NCBI GenBank assembly: GCA_023415825.1
Contig: JAEZJF010000006.1
Location: 310,001-374,000, forward strand
DNA: 64,000 nt
Origin: Bacillota bacterium
GTDB lineage: Bacteria > Bacillota > Clostridia > DSM-8532
Direction of reading: 5' to 3'
This document shows, in pieces, positions 30,322-40,296 of the stretch (within the stretch, counting starts at the first letter, position 1; each line of letters opens with the position of its first letter). The position numbers and the translations under genes are program-made. The notes below the pieces were generated by a model, which saw only the letters and a program-made list of their open reading frames with translations, was not told the origin of the DNA and ran no database searches.

Positions 30322-32774
30322 TACTCTTGCCTCCCCCCTGATCTTTGTACTGTCCATCCTCTGGGGTTGTCTCCCATCCGCTTTTCATCTTGTGTATTCA
30401 AGTAGTCCAATCTTCTGGTCTGATGGGGAAGCGGGCCTCGAAGGATCTTATCCTGATTGGTTTTAGTCTCGGGCGAAAGGGGTGTAAAGAAGGGAACCCC
30501 AAAGGATTTCATACTAAGGGTAAATGCGCAAAGCAGGGTGAAACCGATTGAAATCCCATATAAACCGGCTAAAGCACCAAAGGCTATAAAAATAAATCGA
30601 AAGATTCGTACTGCTAATGCAAGCGAATAGTTTGGTATGGCAAAATTCCCCAAACCCGAGACAGCTACAATGATAATGAGGCTGGGACTAACTATCCCTG
30701 CCGAAACTGCAGATTGGCCCAAGATCAAAGCGCCTATGATTCCAAGCGTATTTCCCGAAATTCCCGGAACACGAATGCCTCCTTCACGTATTAGCTCAAA
30801 TGACAATTCCATGAGAAGAAACTCTATTATAAACGGAAAAGGCACAGGAGCTCTGGAGGCCACTATTGAAGCTAACAGCGGGGTTGGGATCATCTCCTGG
30901 TGAAACAAAATAAGTGCAGTCCACACACCTGGGAGGAATGCCGCCAAAAGGGCTCCCAATAAACGTACGATTCTTAAAAACGTACCATATTGCCAGCGCA
31001 GATTTGATTCTTCAGTGGTATGAAACAGGTCGAAAAAGGTTATGGGCATGGCTAAGGCAAAGGGTGTTCCTTCACAAATCAGAACCACCTTGCCTTCCAA
31101 CAAGAAGGAGGCAACGCGATCTGGCCGTTCAGTTGAAATAACCTGCGGAAAAAGCATTAGGGTCTTATCCTCAATAAGCTGCTCCAGCATCCCGCTTCCA
31201 GAAATAAAGTCAACATCAAGGCTCTCAACGCGGCGTTTGACCTCATCTACAATTTTGGGATTTGTAAGACCTTCCATATAGAGAATAGCCGACATAAAAT
31301 TATTGGTTTTACTCGTGCTTCTGAATTCAGTAATCAGGTTTTCATTTTTTACAATTCTTCGAACCAGCGTAATATTGGTTCGAAGATTTTCTGTAAAACC
31401 CTCCTGAGCGCCCTGCACCACCGTCTCAGTAAAAGGCATTGTTACATTCCTTTTTTCATAACCCCGGCTTTCCATGATCAGGCATTCTTCGCAACCATCT
31501 ATAAAAAGCGCTGTCAGTCCGCTGAGAATCTGTGGAATTATCTCTTTAAACTTGCTCATGCGAGCAATTTGATTGATGGACAATACATTTTCTTCAATAT
31601 AATCCAAAGGGCATCCACCCTCAAAATCCTTAAAAGGGTGAACATCCATAAGCTGAGGAAGAGAAAACTGAACAATGATGGATCTATCAACCATCCCATC
31701 AATAAAAACCATGCATGCCGGAATTTTCCGTGCCACATTGAATTCTCTGATTATCACATCCTGATTGACAGGCAAATGGAAGATTTTTTTGAGGTATCTT
31801 ATATTTTCATCCAAACAGTTGTAAACAGATTTATCATTTTCTTTTTCTAACGAAGATTTGCCTTGGCCACCTTTTTCCTCTTTCTCATTGCTTTGTCCTT
31901 TACCTTCATTGCAATTGTCTGATTTCTGCTTGTTCTCGCTGTCTTCCTTTCCCTTGCCGTTACCGTCCTTATTTTTTCCTTCGTCGGAGTTTTTGCTCTC
32001 GCTCTTTTTGTTCTTTTTTTCTCTCCTGTCTTGTTTATCCTTTGCTTCCTTACCGTTCTCTTTCTTCTTATCATCCTGGTTCTTAGATTTCACCAGTTCT
32101 TCAACAGAGAGAGGTATAATAACGCGGGGGGTTTTTAGCTTGTCCTTTTTATCTTCTCCTGAGTCTTTCTCTGTTTGTTCATCATTGTTTTCGTCAGATT
32201 CTTTTTTTGCTTCTTTATTGTTCTTTTCTTCCTTATTTTTTAGATTATCTTCATTTTCCTGAGCGCTTTTATCGTCCTGTTGGTTTTGACCTTTCTGATT
32301 GTTCTCGCCTTCCTGAGTATTTTGACTTTCCTGAGTGTTTTTACTTCCTTGAGTTTCACCTTGATCCCCTTTGTTTTGAGGATCTTGCTTATCTTCTTTA
32401 GTTTTATCCTGTTCTTTTTTGCTATCCTGCCCTTTTTTATTTTTCTGATCTTTATTGTTTTCCTCAGATTTTTCTTGATCCTCAGTATTCTCGGATTCCT
32501 GTCCTTGCGAGTTTTTCATTTCATTTTGAGCCTTAGAATCCTGTGTTAATTCTTGATCTTTCTCTTGTTGTCCGTCTTGTGTTTCCTTTGAATTATCTTG
32601 ATTTTGCGCATCCTCTCGCTTGTTTCCGTCATGATCGCGGGATTCCAAATTGCTTTCCTTACCGCGATATTGGTCCCATGCCGCCGACTCGGAAGGATCT
32701 TCCGGGAACCTGAATCCGCCTTCATTCTTTGGAGGCTCCTTATATGAAAACAAACCTTTTAAGCCATTTAGCAT
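30321..32774 (-). CDS. gerKA: Spore germination GerAA-family subunit with long low-complexity N-terminus
   Basis: 817 residues, against about 480-540 in most GerAA proteins. The canonical domain starts near residue 320 (YNCLDENIRYLKKIFHLP) and includes DVIIREF, ALFIDGCEECLIMESRGYEKR and a C-terminal membrane region of five or more helices (PTPLLASIVASRAPVPFPFIIEF, GIIGALILGQSAV). Residues about 45-310 are a hydrophilic, almost purely Lys/Glu/Asp/Gln/Asn/Ser stretch with imperfect QENTQ-like repeats, probably disordered on the cytosolic face. The A subunit forms the receptor's oligomeric channel. It leads the operon. Confidence 0.92.
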   Translation of the reverse strand: MLNGLKGLFSYKEPPKNEGGFRFPEDPSESAAWDQYRGKESNLESRDHDGNKREDAQNQDNSKETQDGQQEKDQELTQDSKAQNEMKNSQGQESENTEDQEKSEENNKDQKNKKGQDSKKEQDKTKEDKQDPQNKGDQGETQGSKNTQESQNTQEGENNQKGQNQQDDKSAQENEDNLKNKEEKNNKEAKKESDENNDEQTEKDSGEDKKDKLKTPRVIIPLSVEELVKSKNQDDKKKENGKEAKDKQDRREKKNKKSESKNSDEGKNKDGNGKGKEDSENKQKSDNCNEGKGQSNEKEEKGGQGKSSLEKENDKSVYNCLDENIRYLKKIFHLPVNQDVIIREFNVARKIPACMVFIDGMVDRSIIVQFSLPQLMDVHPFKDFEGGCPLDYIEENVLSINQIARMSKFKEIIPQILSGLTALFIDGCEECLIMESRGYEKRNVTMPFTETVVQGAQEGFTENLRTNITLVRRIVKNENLITEFRSTSKTNNFMSAILYMEGLTNPKIVDEVKRRVESLDVDFISGSGMLEQLIEDKTLMLFPQVISTERPDRVASFLLEGKVVLICEGTPFALAMPITFFDLFHTTEESNLRWQYGTFLRIVRLLGALLAAFLPGVWTALILFHQEMIPTPLLASIVASRAPVPFPFIIEFLLMELSFELIREGGIRVPGISGNTLGIIGALILGQSAVSAGIVSPSLIIIVAVSGLGNFAIPNYSLALAVRIFRFIFIAFGALAGLYGISIGFTLLCAFTLSMKSFGVPFFTPLSPETKTNQDKILRGPLPHQTRRLDYLNTQDEKRMGDNPRGWTVQRSGGRQE

Positions 32775-32893
32775 AAAGGCTACACCATCCCATCTTAATT
32801 AGACCTTTTGTTTTATCATTATTAGCAGTTCATAACGTTTTTATCCAGCTTAAAACCACATTCAACAATATCTGGTTTGAGGAGTGATAGAAA

Positions 32894-32909
32894 ATTCTTA
32901 CGTGAGAAT
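32894..32909. promoter_or_regulatory. Near-palindrome upstream of ABC exporter operon
   Basis: ATTCTTACGTGAGAAT, an inverted repeat with one mismatched pair, lies 115 bases before the exporter start. It could be an operator for a regulator encoded elsewhere; no MarR or TetR gene is adjacent. Inference only. Confidence 0.3.
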
Positions 32910-33023
32910 ATGTTTAGATTATGGAAAAAGCCTATTAAAAAAACTATTAAGATGGGGTACAATCATATTGATTGTTATGCACCATAAATCCGACCCGAAG
33001 CATGAAAGGATTGAAGTAATATA

Positions 33024-35249
33024 ATGCTGAAGCTTATCAAGCACTTAAAGCCATTTATCTTATCTGTACTACTCATCATCGGATTTCTATTTTTGCAAGC
33101 CTTCTGTGATCTGGCTCTGCCCGAATACATGTCAAATATCGTAAATACAGGCATTCAGCAGGGTGGTATTGAAAACGCGGTACCACAGGCTATCCGCAAA
33201 GCTGAGGTAGATAAGCTGGCTCTCTTTTTGACCGAAAATGAAAAATCACTATTCTTTGAAAACTATACCTTATACCAGCCGGGTGATTCCTCACAGTATA
33301 ATTATAATCGCTATGTTAAGGATTTTCCTGCTATGTCGGAGGAACCTGTCTATATTTTAAAGGCCACCGACAAAAAAACTCTTGAATCCTTAAACAATGT
33401 GCTCGCAAAGCCTATGGTCATTGTTTATGGAATCACAGAAAAAAAGTTTGGTGCATCCGATAAACTTAGTAATAATTTGCCTGAAGGAGCAGATCCCTTC
33501 TCCATCCTGGCAAAGCTTCCGAAAGAACAGCTATCGGCCATGAAGCTGAGCATGGATTCACAATTATCCGCATTGTCGGAAAGTATGATTACACAGTCTG
33601 CCATAGAGTATTTAAAAGTAGAATACAAAGCTCTAGGCTTGGATTTGAATAGGCTTCAGGAGCAGTATCTCCTGCATTCAGGACTATTAATGGTTCTGGT
33701 TGCTCTACTCAGTATGCTTGCAACCGTTGTTGTGGGCTTTCTGGCAGCACGTGTAGCGGCAGGCTTGGGCCGCAATCTTCGGAACAACCTCTTTAAAAAG
33801 GTCGAAAGCTTTTCAAATTCAGAATTTGACAAGTTCTCAACAGCCTCTCTCATTACAAGAACCACCAACGACATTCAGCAGATTCAAATGCTTATGGTCA
33901 TGCTGCTGCGCATTGTATTCTATGCCCCTATTGTGGGTATAGGCGGAATTCTAAAAGTACTGTCAACCCATACAGGCATGAGCTGGGTTATTGCAGTATC
34001 TGTCATGACAATCCTTTCAATTGTTGTTGTGATGTTCAGTATTGCCGTTCCGAAATTTAAAATCGTCCAAAAGTTGATAGACCGCCTAAATCTGGTTACC
34101 CGTGAAAGCCTTACGGGTTTATTGGTCATACGTGCCTTCAATACACAAAAGCATGAAGAGGGACGCTTTGATAAAGCAAATCAGGATCTTACACGTACTA
34201 ACCTCTTTATCAGTAGGACCATGTCCCTCATGATGCCCTTGATGATGCTTGTCATGAATGGTATTACCCTCCTTATTGTCTGGGTGGGCTCCCATCAGAT
34301 CGATGCTGGCATCATGCAGGTTGGTGATATGATGGCCTTTATCCAATACACCATGCAGATTATTATGGCTTTCCTCATGATCTCCATGGTCTCCATAATG
34401 CTTCCCCGTGCTTCGGTCTCAGCTCAGCGTATTGCTGAGGTTTTGGCTGCAGAGCCCTCTATTGTAGATCCTGAGAAGCCTAAATCCTTTAGTCCTCATA
34501 TCAAAGGAACCGTTGAATTCAAAAATGTCTCTTTCCGTTATCCCGGCGCACAGGATGATGTCTTAAGCAACATTAACTTTACTGCTCAATGTGGCCAAAC
34601 CACCGCTTTTATCGGCAGCACGGGCAGCGGTAAAACCACTCTGATAAACTTGATCCCCCGTTTTTATGATGTGACAAACGGTCAGATACTGGTGGATGGC
34701 ATGGATATCAGAGCGGTAACCCAACATGAGCTGCGTGAGAAAATAGGTTATGTCCCGCAAAAAGGCGCCCTTTTTTCCGGTACAATAGAAAGTAATCTTC
34801 GCTATGGCTCAGAAGAGGCTACCGAAGAAGAGCTAAAAAAGGCTGCTGAAATCGCACAGGCCATGGACTTCATTGCAGAAAAGCCCAAGGGCTTCAATGA
34901 ACCCATTTCCCAAGGTGGCACCAATGTATCGGGTGGTCAAAAGCAACGCCTTTCCATCGCAAGAGCCCTCGTCAAAAAAGCTGAAATCTATATTTTCGAT
35001 GACAGTTTTTCGGCCTTGGATTTTAAAACCGATTCAGCATTAAGGAAGGCTTTAAAGCCTGAAACAAAAAATAGTACAGTTCTCATAGTCGCACAGCGTG
35101 TCAGTACCATTATGAATGCCGACCAGATCATCGTTCTGGAGGATGGCAGGATTGTGGGAAAAGGTACCCATAAAGAGCTTTTGGAAAATTGTACGGTCTA
35201 TAAGGAAATTGCCTCGTCCCAGCTTTCTAAGGAGGAATTATCAGCATGA
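33024..35249 (+). CDS. ABC exporter half, degenerate ATPase site
   Basis: 741 residues: a type IV exporter membrane domain then an NBD. The first outer loop is enlarged (about residues 40-215, QQGGIENAVPQAIRK to RLQEQYLLHSG). The NBD has Walker A GSTGSGKTT, signature VSGGQKQRLSIARAL, but Walker B ends IFDDSFSALD (Asp for the catalytic Glu) and the switch His is Gln (VAQRVSTI). These changes mark the degenerate site of heterodimeric exporters such as TM287/288. The partner overlaps by four bases (ATGA). Substrates are probably drugs or lipids; unknown. Confidence 0.9.
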   Translation: MLKLIKHLKPFILSVLLIIGFLFLQAFCDLALPEYMSNIVNTGIQQGGIENAVPQAIRKAEVDKLALFLTENEKSLFFENYTLYQPGDSSQYNYNRYVKDFPAMSEEPVYILKATDKKTLESLNNVLAKPMVIVYGITEKKFGASDKLSNNLPEGADPFSILAKLPKEQLSAMKLSMDSQLSALSESMITQSAIEYLKVEYKALGLDLNRLQEQYLLHSGLLMVLVALLSMLATVVVGFLAARVAAGLGRNLRNNLFKKVESFSNSEFDKFSTASLITRTTNDIQQIQMLMVMLLRIVFYAPIVGIGGILKVLSTHTGMSWVIAVSVMTILSIVVVMFSIAVPKFKIVQKLIDRLNLVTRESLTGLLVIRAFNTQKHEEGRFDKANQDLTRTNLFISRTMSLMMPLMMLVMNGITLLIVWVGSHQIDAGIMQVGDMMAFIQYTMQIIMAFLMISMVSIMLPRASVSAQRIAEVLAAEPSIVDPEKPKSFSPHIKGTVEFKNVSFRYPGAQDDVLSNINFTAQCGQTTAFIGSTGSGKTTLINLIPRFYDVTNGQILVDGMDIRAVTQHELREKIGYVPQKGALFSGTIESNLRYGSEEATEEELKKAAEIAQAMDFIAEKPKGFNEPISQGGTNVSGGQKQRLSIARALVKKAEIYIFDDSFSALDFKTDSALRKALKPETKNSTVLIVAQRVSTIMNADQIIVLEDGRIVGKGTHKELLENCTVYKEIASSQLSKEELSA

Positions 35250-37153
35250 GTGAAAATAAATCACAGTCAAATCCTATGCGCCGCGGGCCGGGTGGCCCTG
35301 GCGGTCCCATGAGAGGCCCTATGAGAGGACCTATGGGGGGCGGTATGCAAGGCGGCATGGCCGGGGAAAAGGCCAAAGACTTCAAAAAAACCTTGAAGGT
35401 ACTTTTGGACTATCTAAAGCCCTATAATCTTTCCATGATCATTGTTTTGATCTTTGCAGCCGGCAGCGCAGCTTTTGCAATAATTGGGCCCGATGTTCTC
35501 AGAAAGGCAACCAATAAACTTTTCGAGGGGCTCTTGAGCAAGGTCTCAGGAGTTGAAGGTGCGGGCATTGATTTTGTTTATATCGGAAACATACTCATGC
35601 TCCTGTTGGGATTGTACCTTATTAGCGCCTTATTTGGCTCTATTCAGGGCTTCATCATGTCCGGTGTTGCACAGAAGGTTTCATACAACCTCCGTAAGGC
35701 TATTTCTGAAAAAATGAATCGTCTCCCCCTTAAATATTTTGATTCTCAAACTCATGGAGAGGTACTATCCCGCGTCACCAATGATGTTGATACAGTGAAC
35801 CATACATTGAACCAAAACCTGTCCCAGGTGGTTTCCTCGGTTACCACCCTGATTGGTGTACTTATTATGATGTTTTCCATCAGCTGGAGTATGACGCTGG
35901 CCACCCTCCTGGTTCTCCCTCTTTCTACAGTTTTGATCATGGTGGTTGTCAAGGCTTCACAGAAACACTTTAAAACTCAACAGGAATATCTGGGGCATAT
36001 AAATGGTCATGTAGAGGAAATGTATGGTGGCCATACCATCATGAAGGCTTTTAACGGCGAAGAGCGGTCTGTAAAAAAGTTCGAAGAGCTTAACAATACC
36101 CTTTATAATTCTGCCTGGAAAAGTCAGTTTCTTTCTGGTATGATGATGCCCATTATGACCTTCATTGGGAATCTAGGCTACGTTTTGGTTTCTATCCTGG
36201 GAGGATGGCTTGTTATAAAAAAGGCTCTCCTTGTAGGTGATATTCTAGCCTTCATTCAATATATCCGCTCATTTACTCAGCCACTTTCTCAGGCTGCCCA
36301 GATCGCCAACATCCTCCAATCAACTATTGCCGCGGCCGAAAGAGTTTTTGAGTTCCTAGATGAACCCGAAGAAATTCCCGAAAACGAAAATCCTGTAAAC
36401 ATCTCGGATATTAAGGGTGCCGTCGGCTTTGAGCATGTTCGTTTCGGATATGACCCCAATAAAATCATTATAAACGATTTTAATGCTCAAATTCTGCCTG
36501 GGCAGCGGGTTGCCATTGTGGGGCCTACCGGCGCTGGGAAAACTACAATCGTAAAGCTTCTTATGCGGTTCTATGATATTAATGAAGGTTCCATCGCATT
36601 GGACGGCCACGATATCCGTTCCTTCAGACGTAATGATCTTAGGAGTCTTTTCGGCATGGTTCTTCAGGATACCTGGCTGTATAACGGCAGCATTATGGAA
36701 AACATTCGGTATGGCAGGCTCAATGCTACGGATGAAGAGGTTATTGAAGCTGCAAAAGCTGCTCATGCCGACCATTTTATACGAACACTCCCCAACAGCT
36801 ATCAGATGATTTTAAATGAAGAGGCCAGTAATGTGAGCCAGGGGCAAAAGCAGCTTCTGACTATTGCCCGTGCCATTTTGGCCGATCCAAAGGTTCTCAT
36901 TTTGGATGAAGCCACAAGCTCAGTGGATACTCGTACAGAGATACTGATTCAAAGAGCCATGGAAAACCTGATGAAGGGACGAACCAGCTTTATCATTGCT
37001 CACCGCCTTTCAACCATTCGGGATGCCGACCTTATTCTTGTTATGAAAGACGGCGATATTGTAGAGCAAGGAAAGCACCAGGAGCTTCTGGAGAAAAACG
37101 GTTTCTACGCCTCTCTCTATTACAGCCAGTTTGATGTGGCACAAGGTGCTTAG
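35246..37153 (+). CDS. ABC exporter half, canonical ATPase site
   Basis: 635 residues. A Met/Gly/Pro/Arg-rich N-terminus (RRGPGGPGGPMRGPMRGPMGG) precedes six helices and an NBD with Walker A GPTGAGKTT, signature VSQGQKQLLTIARAI, Walker B VLILDEATSSVD and switch His in IIAHRLSTI, all intact. Together with the overlapping upstream gene it forms a heterodimeric exporter with one consensus and one degenerate site. The low-complexity N-terminus occurs in related Clostridia proteins. Confidence 0.92.
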   Translation: MSENKSQSNPMRRGPGGPGGPMRGPMRGPMGGGMQGGMAGEKAKDFKKTLKVLLDYLKPYNLSMIIVLIFAAGSAAFAIIGPDVLRKATNKLFEGLLSKVSGVEGAGIDFVYIGNILMLLLGLYLISALFGSIQGFIMSGVAQKVSYNLRKAISEKMNRLPLKYFDSQTHGEVLSRVTNDVDTVNHTLNQNLSQVVSSVTTLIGVLIMMFSISWSMTLATLLVLPLSTVLIMVVVKASQKHFKTQQEYLGHINGHVEEMYGGHTIMKAFNGEERSVKKFEELNNTLYNSAWKSQFLSGMMMPIMTFIGNLGYVLVSILGGWLVIKKALLVGDILAFIQYIRSFTQPLSQAAQIANILQSTIAAAERVFEFLDEPEEIPENENPVNISDIKGAVGFEHVRFGYDPNKIIINDFNAQILPGQRVAIVGPTGAGKTTIVKLLMRFYDINEGSIALDGHDIRSFRRNDLRSLFGMVLQDTWLYNGSIMENIRYGRLNATDEEVIEAAKAAHADHFIRTLPNSYQMILNEEASNVSQGQKQLLTIARAILADPKVLILDEATSSVDTRTEILIQRAMENLMKGRTSFIIAHRLSTIRDADLILVMKDGDIVEQGKHQELLEKNGFYASLYYSQFDVAQGA

Positions 37154-37186
37154 GTAAAGAGCGGGGTCTTCCCCGCTCTTTACCTA
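37151..37186. terminator. Long perfect inverted repeat between convergent genes
   Basis: TAGGTAAAGAGCGGGG-TCTT-CCCCGCTCTTTACCTA: 16-bp arms, starting at the stop codon of the ABC gene. It can act in both directions, although the T tract is weak. Confidence 0.65.
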
Positions 37187-37199
37187 ATGTGCTTTGCAC

Positions 37200-39020
37200 T
37201 CAGCCCACGTCCTGAACCGATGACAGGCCTTCATCCAAAACTCTTATGGTCTCTTTGATCAGTACCGCCAGGCGATTATTGTTTTGATGATCCAAAAGCT
37301 GTGAAAGTGGGTTTTCTGTCATATTTAGATTGCTCCTTAACAGGGCTATATCAACTAATTGTAATTGCTTTTCCGTTCCAAGGGCAACACTGTAGCCTAA
37401 CAATGCCATGGCATCAGTCATCCAGACAGGCAGGCTGTCAAGGGCGATATTGCGATTTAAAATGCGTTTTTTAAGCGATTTCCATATACGGTGCTGGGCA
37501 ACCCCATAATCCGTATGCTTTCCAATCCTCAAGGTATAAAGGTAAAGAGCCAGCCCTACCGGAAGCATGGCATAACCTGCCCAAATCGATAGGGAAACTG
37601 GAATGACGCACCCAAGGAAAAACAGGACAGCTCCGAAAATCAAACCAAGGTTGCGGTAGAACAGGAGTCCAGAGCCCAGAATATTTCTATCGGAATAGCT
37701 TTTAAGTACACATTGCTCCCACTCATCATAATAGTCCTTGATCATTTTGGCGGATTCTTTATTCAAGGCTTTGGCAAGAAGGCTTCTTGGGTCAAAAATG
37801 CCTGTTTCATTACATATTTGCGCAATGCATCTTATCAAGTGGCGTTCTGCATAAGATAATCCATCTTGGTCAATATCACTAACAATGTAAAAGCCTATAA
37901 TCCTGGGTTGATTATTTTCTTCAAGCACCTCTAATTTCAAATATCCCTCAGAAGTAAGTTGGAATAAACTTCCTAAAACGGCTCTTGCTCCGGTTTTCCC
38001 GTTCGCCAAAAGGAGGCGGACCTCCGGAGGGCTTAATTGTTCAATTTCCTTCAGGCTTAATGGCAGAGGAGTCTTTTTAAGCTGGCGCAGCTTTCCCTGG
38101 ATCTTAAGTAGGGTGTAAATTCCTAATAATGAAGCCAATATAGAGAAAACGGTAGCAATAACCTCTGCTCTTTGCTTCATTCTGTCTGCCCAGGCACGTC
38201 TCCCGGCTTCCCTGGCAGCATTTTCTCTTGCTTCCAGAAGCTCAGCCTTATCACTTTCGTTATATTCCTGTTCCTCCTGAAGGATGGTTTCAAGATGAGG
38301 CGTTTCATCAATGATACTTGAATTGTAGACAACATTTTCCGGAAATACAATGCGTGCCTCCACATATTCGCCCGGTACGGTATCCGGAACATTAAAGGTT
38401 ACGGAACGGCTGCTTTCCACTTTCTTCCGGCCCACCAATACCCCATGTAAAAACGTCCTTATGGCGGGTGGTTCGGTTTGTCCGGGAAGGAGAACCGTTA
38501 TATTGATATTGGAGATGCGCCCATCCCAACTCTTCATGATATGGTTTCTTTTATACTCCGCCACATCACCGTAGCGCTTGATGGCATTCTTAACGCTGTA
38601 TTTAACCACAATGGATCCATACCGGTTGCTGAAAGTGCCATATACCTTTACCCTGACGTTTCCTCTTTCCTGAATTACACTGTATGTACCTGAAAACACA
38701 TTGGCATCCCATTGTCCTGCAGAAAGCCTGTCACACTCAATGTAGCCGTCCTTCTTAAGCATATATACACTCTGGATTTCAACCTCTTCTCCTTCTTGCT
38801 TGTCAATAAGGAGCATAACGTTGTTATAGCCTCCGTAAGATGCATATTTAACGCTTTCAGTTACATCCAGGCTTCCGTCTGTGTTAATGCGCACATTAAC
38901 ATCATAGCCCGAGATACTGTATGCCTTGTCGGAATAAGAGAAGACAGAAACCCCCGTCATAAACACTATCAGGCAAAAAACAATAAAGCATGCTGTCAGT
39001 TTTATCATTCTATTGGGCAT
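37200..39020 (-). CDS. DUF2207 membrane protein
   Basis: 606 residues from the ATG at 39020 after AAGGAGGAGCCTC. An N-terminal signal helix (LTACFIVFCLIVFMTG) is followed by the DUF2207 outer domain: AYSISGYDVNVRINTDGSLDVTESVKY to about residue 250. Then comes a coiled-coil-like EEQEYNESDKAELLEAREN stretch, a membrane helix (VIATVFSILASLLGIYTLL), a cytosolic domain, and a helical pair near residues 465-510. DUF2207 proteins are common and uncharacterised. The gene follows the membrane protein at 39040 by 19 bases, probably in one operon. Confidence 0.85.
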   Translation of the reverse strand: MPNRMIKLTACFIVFCLIVFMTGVSVFSYSDKAYSISGYDVNVRINTDGSLDVTESVKYASYGGYNNVMLLIDKQEGEEVEIQSVYMLKKDGYIECDRLSAGQWDANVFSGTYSVIQERGNVRVKVYGTFSNRYGSIVVKYSVKNAIKRYGDVAEYKRNHIMKSWDGRISNINITVLLPGQTEPPAIRTFLHGVLVGRKKVESSRSVTFNVPDTVPGEYVEARIVFPENVVYNSSIIDETPHLETILQEEQEYNESDKAELLEARENAAREAGRRAWADRMKQRAEVIATVFSILASLLGIYTLLKIQGKLRQLKKTPLPLSLKEIEQLSPPEVRLLLANGKTGARAVLGSLFQLTSEGYLKLEVLEENNQPRIIGFYIVSDIDQDGLSYAERHLIRCIAQICNETGIFDPRSLLAKALNKESAKMIKDYYDEWEQCVLKSYSDRNILGSGLLFYRNLGLIFGAVLFFLGCVIPVSLSIWAGYAMLPVGLALYLYTLRIGKHTDYGVAQHRIWKSLKKRILNRNIALDSLPVWMTDAMALLGYSVALGTEKQLQLVDIALLRSNLNMTENPLSQLLDHQNNNRLAVLIKETIRVLDEGLSSVQDVG

Positions 39021-39039
39021 GAGGCTCCTCCTTCCCCTA

Positions 39040-40278
39040 TTAATCAATAGTTTTTCCAATAATCAAAGTCTTTAAATTGTTCAAGAATGGACGATAATCG
39101 GCAAAAAGAAGTACAGGCGCTATAATAGCAGCACGGTACCGGAAGTAGGTATCCGCCACATTTTCGCTGATTAACGCATTGATAAGGCTGTAGAAAATGA
39201 TGAAGGCCACGATCCCCAACAAGTAAGGGTCCCATTTAAGCATGGCATCCAGAACCCCGAAAAGGGCAATTACCATGCACAGATACCAAAATACCATTTC
39301 AAGACGAACCATGGTTACGGCAAAATAATTTCCGGAAATATCTGTAATATTATCAACATTCTCAAGATGGGGCTTCGTTAAAAAGCCATTTATGGCGCCC
39401 GGAATATTTTTTTCTTTGATGATCTTAAGAATTGAGCCAAGTTCATCGTCTATATCCTCATCCCCGCCCTCACTTCGATCCAGAGGCAAGGCATGGTAGC
39501 CCTCCATATTGGTGAACACAGTAGTAAAGGTCACAATAATGCAGCAGACAAAAATAATGGTACCAAACATTAAGATAACCCTGCGTTTTGTTTTAAGGTA
39601 ATGGAAAAACAGACCCACCAAAAGTCCGCCGCCTATTGCAAAGAGCATGTAAATCCGCAGAAGGGTACTTACCCATAAAAGCAAACAGATGGCGAGAATA
39701 TAAAGAATCTGTCTCTTTATTGACCATTCCCTTTCCTTAAGAACTCTTAAGGCTAAATACCAAATTAAGATAGCCAATAAAAAGGTCATGGACTCCTTCC
39801 GGGTGTCAGTGGTCCAGACCATCATACTGGGTATAAATAAATAAACAAGGCCAATAAACGATGATTTTTTATAAGTGTAGCCTAAATTCAAGGCAATTCC
39901 CGTCAGAAGGATGCCGGATTGTATGGCCATATAGGCATTAATAAAGGAGGCCACATAGCGATTGACCCCAAACAAGGCATACTGGACACCTACCAATGCG
40001 GTATACCAGGTATATTGATACTCGACTTTAAAGAGCGGGGTCCCTGACCAGAGTTGCTGAGCCACATCCTTAGCCACCTGGTGATAGATAAGGCCATCGG
40101 TTCCCGAGGCCTCGGTGCCATTGGCATACAGCACATAAATCAGGATAAACCGGCAAACCAGTGCAAGCTCAGCTAAAACAATAAACCACACTTTTTTAGG
40201 TTGTTCTTTAAGGATGTATATACTGGAATAGGCAGCTAAAACCGCCAAAGTTAACATCCAAAGTACATTTTCCAACAT
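39040..40278 (-). CDS. Polytopic membrane protein, polysaccharide polymerase or glycosyltransferase-like
   Basis: 412 residues with about ten helices. A loop after the second helix reads YANGTEASGTDGLIYHQVAKDVAQQ, and later parts include VGVQYALFGVNRYVASFINAYMA and VWTTDTRKESMTFLLAIL, the style of EpsG/Wzy-like or GT39/PMT-like enzymes. An outer loop of about 60 residues (GYHALPLDRSEGGDEDIDDELG) precedes the last helices. The precise family is not assigned. A role in surface polysaccharide is plausible but inferred. Gene order: AICAR transformylase upstream by 18 bases, DUF2207 downstream. Confidence 0.7.
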   Translation of the reverse strand: MLENVLWMLTLAVLAAYSSIYILKEQPKKVWFIVLAELALVCRFILIYVLYANGTEASGTDGLIYHQVAKDVAQQLWSGTPLFKVEYQYTWYTALVGVQYALFGVNRYVASFINAYMAIQSGILLTGIALNLGYTYKKSSFIGLVYLFIPSMMVWTTDTRKESMTFLLAILIWYLALRVLKEREWSIKRQILYILAICLLLWVSTLLRIYMLFAIGGGLLVGLFFHYLKTKRRVILMFGTIIFVCCIIVTFTTVFTNMEGYHALPLDRSEGGDEDIDDELGSILKIIKEKNIPGAINGFLTKPHLENVDNITDISGNYFAVTMVRLEMVFWYLCMVIALFGVLDAMLKWDPYLLGIVAFIIFYSLINALISENVADTYFRYRAAIIAPVLLFADYRPFLNNLKTLIIGKTID

Positions 40279-40296
40279 ATCAGTATTCAGTCCTTA

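Noticed and set aside
31858..32262. Long plus-strand frames opposite the GerAA N-terminus, rich in Leu/Phe/Ser
   Set aside because: They are the antisense of a Lys/Glu-rich low-complexity coding stretch and have no start signals.
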